A DNA stretch of 11,466 bases from Niastella sp. GTDB lineage: Bacteria > Bacteroidota > Bacteroidia > Chitinophagales > Chitinophagaceae. Below, piece by piece: positions 7,313 through 11,466 of this stretch. Position 1 is the stretch's first letter. Each line of letters opens with the position of its first letter. The notes beneath the pieces were generated by a model. That model was given only the letters and a program-made list of their open reading frames with translations. It was not told the origin of the DNA and made no database searches. Where the stretch lies: assembly GCA_021154515.1 (NCBI GenBank), contig JAJKIL010000057.1, positions 1-11,466 of the forward strand. The letters run 5' to 3'. The translations under genes and the position numbers were made by a program.

Positions 7313-8689
7313 TTAAGCCAGCGCCAGAAGCGATTGAAAACTGTTTTCCCGGATGTTTGTAGAGGCGATCGTTTCCAGCAGATCATCCTTTGTACGAAAG
7401 GCAACGCCTTTACCGCCATGGCCTACCATACAACGGTCGTCGCGGCTGTCACCAACTACTATGGTACGCTGCATGGGTACATTGTATTTTTCGCAGGCAT
7501 ATTGCAGCGCATTCGTTTTACAGTAGGAATGCCCACATACGCTGTCGGGTGAACCAAAGAAATAGGAAGGCAGGTTTATTTCGCCGGTTACCTTTCCTTC
7601 AAAGAACTCCAATTGATTGGCGTAGGAGAAATCGGCGCCGATCTTTTGTCTTACAAAGTTGGTTATTAACGTATAGCTGTTGCTGATGATGCCAATGATG
7701 TAACCCCGGTTCTTCAATTCTTTTATTACTTCTTTTATATCGCTTACCATTTCTATCTGACTGGCAACGTTCAACAGTTCATCCATGGTGCGGCCTTTCA
7801 AAAAAGAACCGATCCTTTTGGTAAGGATGATGGGGTCTTTTTCGCGGGCGCGCAGATCTTCGAGCTTGGCGTTGAAACCAAATGTGGCGGCGCAGGTATC
7901 GATGAACCGGCCCTGCAGGATGGTATCGTCCATATCGAAGATGGCCATTTTGTGAAAACCGGATAATTTCTCGCGCAGGGTTTTGTTCATTTCCCGGTTA
8001 ATAGCTTCCAGTGAATGGATCTCTTCTTCACTGATCTCTTCGGGATGTTGTAATTGCGCTTTGCTGATGATGGCTTTTGATACTTCCTTGCTCATTTTTC
8101 CCAGGGCCTGCCATGGTTTGCTTTTATTTTCTATATAGCCGATGTTCACTTCGGTTACCCGGGCTTTCATCAGGTACATATCTATCAGAATGCCGATATC
8201 AACTCCGTAATCGTTAAAGAAATCGATCTTTTTGAAATATGATTTTTTACCGGCTATCATGCCACTGAGCGGCTGTGAGAAATGAGACAGACCGGGATAA
8301 AAGATATTCAGTAAGGGTTTGGCCACCAGTTCGGTTACCCGGCCGGCATTGCGGGCGAAGCTGCCTTTTACAAAGTCGGCTTCATCTGCCAGCAGGGGAG
8401 CGGCCAGGTTGGTAATGGTGCCCTCCGGATAGGGGTCAATATCGCCATCGAGGAAAATGATGAATTCATTGGTTGTAATGGCAATGCCATCTTTCATGGA
8501 AATGCCCTTTCCACGCACCTGACTGATAATAACTGTTGCCCCGGCTTCCTGCGCTATCTTTACCGTATTGTCTTCCGACTTGTCGTCAACCACAATGATC
8601 TCTGTTACCAGCGGAAATTGCTGGCAAAAGCGCACCACGTTGGCAATAGTTTTCTCTTCGTTTAAAACGGGAATGATTACAGTTAGCAT
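7313..8689 (-). CDS. Glycosyltransferase-HAD phosphatase fusion, probable glucosyl-3-phosphoglycerate synthase/phosphatase
   Basis: A 458-aa two-enzyme protein. Residues 1-215 are a GT-A fold glycosyltransferase: MLTVIIPVLNEEKTI, IIVVDDKSEDNT (31-42) and the metal-binding FLDGDID (79-85). The segments GRVTELVAKPLL (116-127), QPLSGM (139-144), YGVDIGILID (161-170) and LGKMSKEV (196-203) closely resemble glucosyl-3-phosphoglycerate synthase (GpgS, GT81). Residues 247-445 are a HAD-IB (SerB-like) phosphatase with all four motifs: FDMDDT (251-256, nucleophile Asp252 and acid Asp254), Ser336 in ISNS, Lys391 in SYCKTNA, and GDSRDD (413-418). A charged linker (216-246) joins them. The fused activities would form glucosyl- or mannosyl-3-phosphoglycerate and then remove the phosphate to give the compatible solute. 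That product is inferred from similarity; donor sugar and acceptor are not proven. No promoter was recognised upstream. Confidence 0.85.
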   Translation of the reverse strand: MLTVIIPVLNEEKTIANVVRFCQQFPLVTEIIVVDDKSEDNTVKIAQEAGATVIISQVRGKGISMKDGIAITTNEFIIFLDGDIDPYPEGTITNLAAPLLADEADFVKGSFARNAGRVTELVAKPLLNIFYPGLSHFSQPLSGMIAGKKSYFKKIDFFNDYGVDIGILIDMYLMKARVTEVNIGYIENKSKPWQALGKMSKEVSKAIISKAQLQHPEEISEEEIHSLEAINREMNKTLREKLSGFHKMAIFDMDDTILQGRFIDTCAATFGFNAKLEDLRAREKDPIILTKRIGSFLKGRTMDELLNVASQIEMVSDIKEVIKELKNRGYIIGIISNSYTLITNFVRQKIGADFSYANQLEFFEGKVTGEINLPSYFFGSPDSVCGHSYCKTNALQYACEKYNVPMQRTIVVGDSRDDRCMVGHGGKGVAFRTKDDLLETIASTNIRENSFQSLLALA

Positions 8690-9010
8690 ATTTCAATATT
8701 TCTCCGGTTTATGATTCTACAGTATGTATGTGGGTGAGGTAAAATGCTCCTTGAAAATGAGCTGGCCTGGACGTTCTTCCGATGTTCCGGTAAAGAGGCA
8801 AAAGATGTGCCTTTCCTGTCATCGGACATTAAAATCCTTTACATGTGGGCAAAATTCCACACATACAATCCCCCTCCCCATTTTTCCTGCGTTGAAGTTC
8901 AACTGTGAATATTGACTGGGCGTTAATTTGCTATTAAAAGAGAATTAAATAAAAAGGGTGTGCCAGGTGTTCCTAAAGAGGGATTCGGCTGGTTATAGAG
9001 TTTGGTGGGG
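8690..9010. other. Intergenic region without a supported gene
   Basis: About 320 bp between the glycosyltransferase fusion and the repeat array. A 63-codon plus-strand frame (8724-8915) shows no recognisable domain and is not called. The fusion gene's promoter should be near 8700-8800 on the minus strand, but no TAnnTTTG with a properly spaced TTTG was found. Confidence 0.35.
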
Positions 9011-9074
9011 AGTTGACCAGTTGACCAGTTGACCAGTTGACCAGTTGACGAGTTGACGAGTTAACAAGTTAACA
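9011..9074. repeat. Tandem array of eight 8-bp units (AGTTGACC type)
   Basis: Eight contiguous 8-bp units with no gaps: four AGTTGACC, then two AGTTGACG, then two AGTTAACA. The sequence changes in steps along the array. The unit length is not a multiple of three and the array lies beyond the terminator of the RRM gene, so it is not coding. Similar short GTTGAC-type tandem repeats are, to my knowledge, seen between genes in Chitinophagaceae; function is unknown. Confidence 0.9.
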
Positions 9075-9089
9075 AGTAGCTTAGGTAAC

Positions 9090-9168
9090 AGAAGTAGGAG
9101 GTTGATAGGGTTGATAAAGTTGAAAGGGTTGATAGGGGTAGGGATGCAGGTTGCAAGAAGTAGGAGGT
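9090..9168. repeat. 13-bp direct repeats flanking degenerate GGGTTGATA repeats
   Basis: AGAAGTAGGAGGT occurs at 9090-9102 and again at 9156-9168. Between them lies an imperfect repeat of GGTTGATA-like units (GGTTGATA, GGGTTGATA, AAGTTGAA, GGGTTGATA). It follows directly on the 8-bp array, and both share a GTTGA core, so they probably have a common slippage origin. Confidence 0.65.
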
Positions 9169-9174
9169 AAAGAG

Positions 9175-9211
9175 TTAAAAAAAATCCCCCCCGACGAGTC
9201 GGGGAGGATTT
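9175..9211 (-). terminator. Intrinsic terminator of the RRM protein gene
   Basis: AAATCCCCCCCGA (9182-9194) pairs with TCGGGGAGGATTT (9199-9211) as a 13-bp stem with one mismatch and a CGAG loop. On the minus strand it is followed by a run of eight T, counting the stem end. It starts 26 nt after the RRM gene stop codon. Confidence 0.93.
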
Positions 9212-9236
9212 ATATCGTGTCGTTGGGATTGCGTTA

Positions 9237-9614
9237 TTAATAGTCTCTGTTGTATCCACCGCCGCCACCGCCGCGATTGTAGCCACCTTTTTTGTAGCCA
9301 CCACCGCCGCCGCTGCCGCCGCCACCGAAGCTGCGTTTTTTGAATCCGCCGCCGCCACCGCTACCACCTTGTGGTTTTGGTTGTGCTTCGTTAACGATAA
9401 TCTTACGGCCTAAAACTTCAGACTCGTATAAGCTGGTCAGCGCGTTTTGAGCTTCGCCGTCCTCAGGCATTTCTACGAATCCAAAACCTTTGCTACGTCC
9501 GCTGGTTTTGTCTTTAACAATCTTAGCAGAAGTAACTGAGCCGTACTGCTCGAACAGGGTTCTTAAATCCTCATCGGTCATCTGCCAGGAGAGGTTCCCT
9601 ACATAAATGTTCAT
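9237..9614 (-). CDS. RRM-domain RNA-binding protein with glycine-rich tail
   Basis: A 125-aa protein. Residues 1-77 are a single RNA recognition motif: RNP2 is IYVGNL (3-8) and RNP1 is KGFGFVEM (42-49), with the aromatic residues that stack on RNA bases present (Tyr4, Phe44, Phe46). Residues 82-125 are a low-complexity tail of Gly runs broken by FKKR, YKK, YNR and RGG, a type that binds RNA loosely and may favour condensation. Such small RRM-Gly proteins occur in cyanobacteria and Bacteroidota and are often cold- or stress-linked; the targets are unknown here. The gene stands alone, with a strong terminator downstream and a 379-bp spacer upstream. The tail is built from GC-rich GGN repeats and may vary in length between strains. 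Confidence 0.93.
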   Translation of the reverse strand: MNIYVGNLSWQMTDEDLRTLFEQYGSVTSAKIVKDKTSGRSKGFGFVEMPEDGEAQNALTSLYESEVLGRKIIVNEAQPKPQGGSGGGGGFKKRSFGGGGSGGGGGYKKGGYNRGGGGGGYNRDY

Positions 9615-9929
9615 TGTAACGAAAATTTTAGTGTTCTGAAAAAAAGGATAATGGCAATAGTTGCTACTATGAACTGAGGAAACCGAAAAACAGGTAAGAC
9701 ACTGCAGAACATGAGAACTAAGACATTAATCTAACATGAAGATAGGAGAATTATTTTGATTTAAACAATAAAAAAAATCCCACATTCAATTGGGGAGCGG
9801 GTTTGCAGAAAATACTTTGTTTATTTGAATACAAGTACTTAAGGAACAGTAGGGGTATTTACAAGGCGCCTCCGGGCCCGCCAAACCGTGGAAAAAACCT
9901 TATTACTTATGTTATTTTTTATATATGTT
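9615..9929. other. Intergenic region between the RRM gene and rplI, with a weak minus-strand hairpin
   Basis: No reading frame is supported. On the minus strand a weak imperfect hairpin (TCCC/GGGA arms, about 9778-9798) leads into a run of eight T (complement of 9771-9778), which resembles a poor terminator. A short GC-rich patch GGCGCCTCCGGGCCCGCC lies at 9865-9882 in otherwise AT-rich DNA. The RRM gene promoter must lie here, but none is clear. Confidence 0.35.
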
Positions 9930-9969
9930 GAAAAAGAAAAGCCTTCCCTGCCCGGAGGCAGAAAAGGCT
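9930..9969 (-). terminator. Intrinsic terminator of the rpsF-rpsR-rplI operon
   Basis: AGCCTT (9940-9945) pairs with AAGGCT (9964-9969), and inner TGCC (9949-9952) with GGCA (9957-9960), separated by a 3-nt internal loop on each side. On the minus strand the hairpin is followed by TTTCTTTTTC. It lies about 25 nt beyond the rplI stop codon. Confidence 0.88.
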
Positions 9970-9993
9970 CACTTTTATTGAAGTTGGAACGAA

Positions 9994-10440
9994 TTACTCA
10001 GATACTACTTCAAAATCCAGCTCGGTCGAATGACCGTTGCCGAAATCGATGGTAGCTTTATAAGCGCCCAGTTCTTTTACTTCATCAGGCAGAGTGATCT
10101 TTTTACGATCGATCTCATAACCTTTTTGCTCGCGGATGGCGCGGGCAAGTTGCAATGAGGTAACTGTACCGAAGATCTTACCGCTGGTACCGGATTTAGC
10201 TCCGATTTTCAGAGGGCCTTCTTTCAGTTTGGCGATTACTTCATTAACAGCAGAAAGCATTTTCTGCTCTTTCTTTTCAATCTGCTTTCTTTTTTCCGCT
10301 AATTGTTTCAGGTTAGAAGGACTTGCTTCTACCGCAAACTTTTGAGGGATAAGAAAGTTACGGGCATAGCCATTGCGTACTTTAACTACCTCGTTGGCAC
10401 CACCCAGATTATCTACGTCTTGAATCAGTATTATGTCCAT
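9994..10440 (-). CDS. rplI: 50S ribosomal protein bL9
   Basis: A 148-aa protein of normal bL9 length. The N-terminal rRNA-binding domain (1-50) carries the family signature MDIILIQDVDNLGG, then EVVKVRNGYARNFLIP (17-32). A long charged helix (45-72) connects it to the C-terminal domain (75-148). bL9 binds 23S rRNA domain V and reaches out from the ribosome, helping reading-frame maintenance. It is the last gene of the bS6-bS18-bL9 operon, only 9 nt after rpsR, and has a perfect Shine-Dalgarno that overlaps the rpsR stop codon. Start and end agree with the family. Confidence 0.98.
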   Translation of the reverse strand: MDIILIQDVDNLGGANEVVKVRNGYARNFLIPQKFAVEASPSNLKQLAEKRKQIEKKEQKMLSAVNEVIAKLKEGPLKIGAKSGTSGKIFGTVTSLQLARAIREQKGYEIDRKKITLPDEVKELGAYKATIDFGNGHSTELDFEVVSE

Positions 10441-10445
10441 GGTGT

Positions 10446-10451
10446 CCTCCT
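10446..10451 (-). promoter_or_regulatory. Strong Shine-Dalgarno (AGGAGG) before rplI
   Basis: AGGAGG on the minus strand, 5 nt before the rplI ATG and overlapping the rpsR TAG stop (10450-10452). Bacteroidota genes rarely carry such a site, and most genes in this window have none, so it stands out. It decides the rplI start and suggests termination-reinitiation coupling with rpsR. Confidence 0.9.
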
Positions 10452-10716
10452 ATTTTAAAAGGTCAGTTACGTACGGTAATAAGGCCATTTGACGGGCTTT
10501 TTTACATGCCTGAGCCACTTTACGCTGGTACTTCAAAGAGTTACCGGTAATACGGCGGGGCAGTAATTTACCTTGCTCGTTCAGGAATTTTTTCAGGAAC
10601 TCAGCGTCTTTGTAATCAACGTACTTGATGCCATATTTCTTGAAGCGGCAGAATTTCTTCCGGGGCTTCTCGGTTTTAATGGCGGTCAGGTACTTAATCT
10701 CGTTTGCTTTTGCCAT
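10450..10716 (-). CDS. rpsR: 30S ribosomal protein bS18
   Basis: An 88-aa protein with the bS18 core KFCRFKKYGIKYVDYKD (21-37), LLPRRITGNSLKYQRK (51-66) and the C-terminal ARQMALLPY (74-82). It pairs with bS6 on the 30S platform next to the 3' end of 16S rRNA. In Bacteroidota, bS18, bS6 and bS21 together hold the anti-Shine-Dalgarno in a pocket. Cys23 and Cys71 are present, but the full CPxC zinc pattern of some bS18 paralogues is not. The gene starts 4 nt after the rpsF stop codon; a purine stretch AGAGGG lies 8 nt before the ATG. Confidence 0.98.
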   Translation of the reverse strand: MAKANEIKYLTAIKTEKPRKKFCRFKKYGIKYVDYKDAEFLKKFLNEQGKLLPRRITGNSLKYQRKVAQACKKARQMALLPYVTDLLK

Positions 10717-10720
10717 AGTA

Positions 10721-11074
10721 CTATCCCTCTACTTTTTCAGTTCCTGTAGGTACACCACTTCTCTTTTTACCATTGTACTCGACGGCGTATTTATCGAGCA
10801 CAGTGAACATGTGACGCAACACATTGTCGTCACGCAGCAATTGAATTTTCAATTGCTCATTGAGGTTGGATGGCGCTTTGTATTCCATAACCCAGTACAG
10901 ACCAGTGGTCTTTTTCTGGATCGGATACGCCAGTGATTTTAGTCCCCAGGGATTTTCGTGCACAATTTCACCGCCAAGACTTTTAATCAGGTCAGTGAAT
11001 TTTTTCTGAGACGCTTTGAAATCGTCGTCAGAAAGCACAGGGGTAAAAATCACCATCAATTCGTAATTGTTCAT
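10721..11074 (-). CDS. rpsF: 30S ribosomal protein bS6
   Basis: A 117-aa protein with the bS6 ferredoxin-like fold: NNYELMVIFTP (2-12), GLKSLAYPIQKKTTGLYWVMEY (parts at 44-53 and 57-65) and LRDDNVLRHM (80-89). It forms a heterodimer with bS18, which is encoded next. The first gene of the operon, it has a promoter 39 nt upstream of the ATG and no Shine-Dalgarno of note (leader AACAAACAAACAGGGATCA). The short C-terminal tail after residue 100 is polar. No bS6:bS18-binding leader hairpin, as known in other phyla, is visible in the roughly 35-nt leader. Confidence 0.98.
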   Translation of the reverse strand: MNNYELMVIFTPVLSDDDFKASQKKFTDLIKSLGGEIVHENPWGLKSLAYPIQKKTTGLYWVMEYKAPSNLNEQLKIQLLRDDNVLRHMFTVLDKYAVEYNGKKRSGVPTGTEKVEG

Positions 11075-11112
11075 TGATCCCTGTTTGTTTGTTAAAAAAT
11101 TAATTTGGGCTG

Positions 11113-11144
11113 CAAAGGTAGGGTAAATATGTCAATAAGGCAAA
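11113..11144 (-). promoter_or_regulatory. Bacteroidota-type promoter of the rpsF operon
   Basis: On the minus strand TTTG (complement of 11141-11144) and TACCTTTG (complement of 11113-11120) are separated by 20 nt. This matches the primary sigma factor consensus of Bacteroidota (TTTG, 19-20 nt, TAnnTTTG). Transcription should start near 11106-11109, giving a leader of about 35 nt. Confidence 0.82.
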
Positions 11145-11410
11145 GGTGAGATCTGCAGCAGGCTAAGATTGCAAAGGTTATAGCGGCAATAAATAAAAAA
11201 GGGAGAAATGCAAGATGGTAAGAGGGTGATAACCAGTTAAGTAATAATTAAGATATGAAAAAATGGCCTTATTAATTCTTTTTAGGCCTGGCAATAATAT
11301 TATTGGCTTTTTCAGGCTTTTCAGGGAATAACACCTTACCAGAAAGCTTTTCCGGTGATTTAGGACACTGGCTTTTTTCATGTTTATAAAATTACGGTTT
11401 GGGTTTAAAA
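11145..11410. other. Intergenic region upstream of the rpsF promoter
   Basis: About 265 bp without a supported gene. A minus-strand frame with a Met at 11381 is open to the window edge but would run through the terminator hairpin at 11412-11442 and has no recognisable domain. A 14-bp perfect palindrome CAATAATATTATTG lies at 11292-11305; it could be an operator or simply AT-rich chance. Confidence 0.4.
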
Positions 11411-11442
11411 GAAAGCCCCCGGGATTACTCTCCGGGGGCTTT
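11407..11442 (-). terminator. Strong GC-rich terminator of a gene beyond the right edge
   Basis: AAAGCCCCCGG (11412-11422) pairs perfectly with CCGGGGGCTTT (11432-11442) around a 9-nt loop. The longer U-run is on the minus strand (CTTTCTTTT), so it probably ends a minus-strand transcript entering from the right. A TGA (complement of 11458-11460) in one minus frame could be that gene's stop codon, but too little is visible to name it. Confidence 0.85.
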
Positions 11443-11466
11443 GGATCCTGGTTCTTGTCACCATTC

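Noticed and set aside
8724..8915. Plus-strand frame of 63 codons with a Cys-rich stretch (CLSCHRTLKSFTC)
   Set aside because: Looks briefly like a zinc motif but covers the region where the minus-strand fusion gene's promoter should be, with no other coding support.
9011..9074. Possible CRISPR array
   Set aside because: Units are 8 bp and contiguous, with no spacers and no cas genes in the window.
8993..9367. Minus-strand frame of 124 codons with repeated LVNWSTGQ
   Set aside because: It is a translation of the 8-bp repeat array, the terminator and the glycine-rich tail of the RRM gene in another frame. The 8-bp unit is not a multiple of three and the frame overlaps a well-supported gene.
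11178..11381. Minus-strand reading frame of 67 codons, open in frame to the right edge of the window
   Set aside because: Extended, it would run through the perfect GC-rich terminator hairpin at 11412-11442. It is rich in Leu, Lys and Ile as expected for AT-rich spacer DNA and shows no domain.

Overview
The window looks like a chromosomal stretch from a member of the Bacteroidota, most likely Chitinophagaceae (Chitinophaga/Niastella-like). Reasons: a promoter upstream of rpsF has the Bacteroidota form (TTTG, 20-nt spacer, TAnnTTTG); most genes lack a Shine-Dalgarno sequence; the bS6/bS18/bL9 proteins are of the Bacteroidota type; there is a glycine-rich RRM protein; and a Gfo/Idh/MocA enzyme is paired with a DUF1080 protein. 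The genus is an inference from family resemblance; no database search was possible.

Layout. Left edge (+ strand): the 3' part of a 5S rRNA and its terminator, so an rRNA operon ends here. Then an ApbE-type FAD:protein FMN transferase (228-1229), followed by a two-gene unit: a Tat-exported Gfo/Idh/MocA oxidoreductase (1342-2544) and a secreted protein with two DUF1080 (3-keto-disaccharide hydrolase family) domains (2563-3939), closed by a strong terminator. From about 4.0 kb rightwards all genes are on the minus strand. They are a V8-like serine protease zymogen (5773-4733) overlapping a small membrane protein with a carboxypeptidase-regulatory-like domain (4754-4377); a two-domain universal stress protein (7250-6357) behind a glycosyltransferase-HAD phosphatase fusion (8689-7313); an RRM RNA-binding protein (9614-9237); and the ribosomal operon rpsF-rpsR-rplI (11074-9994) with a readable promoter.

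How the genes may work together. The oxidoreductase and double-DUF1080 protein fit a periplasmic route that oxidises sugars at C3 and then cleaves the 3-keto-glycoside. The glycosyltransferase half of the fusion resembles glucosyl-3-phosphoglycerate synthase and the other half is a complete HAD phosphatase, so one polypeptide could make glucosylglycerate, a compatible solute; a stress protein lies just downstream. The protease has a V8-like catalytic core, a long acidic pro-region and no signal peptide, and is probably translationally coupled to its small membrane partner. The rpsF-rpsR-rplI operon is notable because bS6 and bS18 help hide the anti-Shine-Dalgarno in Bacteroidota ribosomes, while rplI in the same operon carries a perfect AGGAGG.

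Non-coding structure: an array of eight 8-bp units (9011-9074) with a graded sequence change, several minus-strand intrinsic terminators, and intergenic regions of 300-580 bp in which no gene could be supported. I found no CRISPR array, insertion sequence, prophage, toxin-antitoxin or defence system. Most of the window is ordinary; the best candidates for something under-described are the fusion enzyme, the protease/membrane-protein pair and the Shine-Dalgarno logic of the ribosomal operon.
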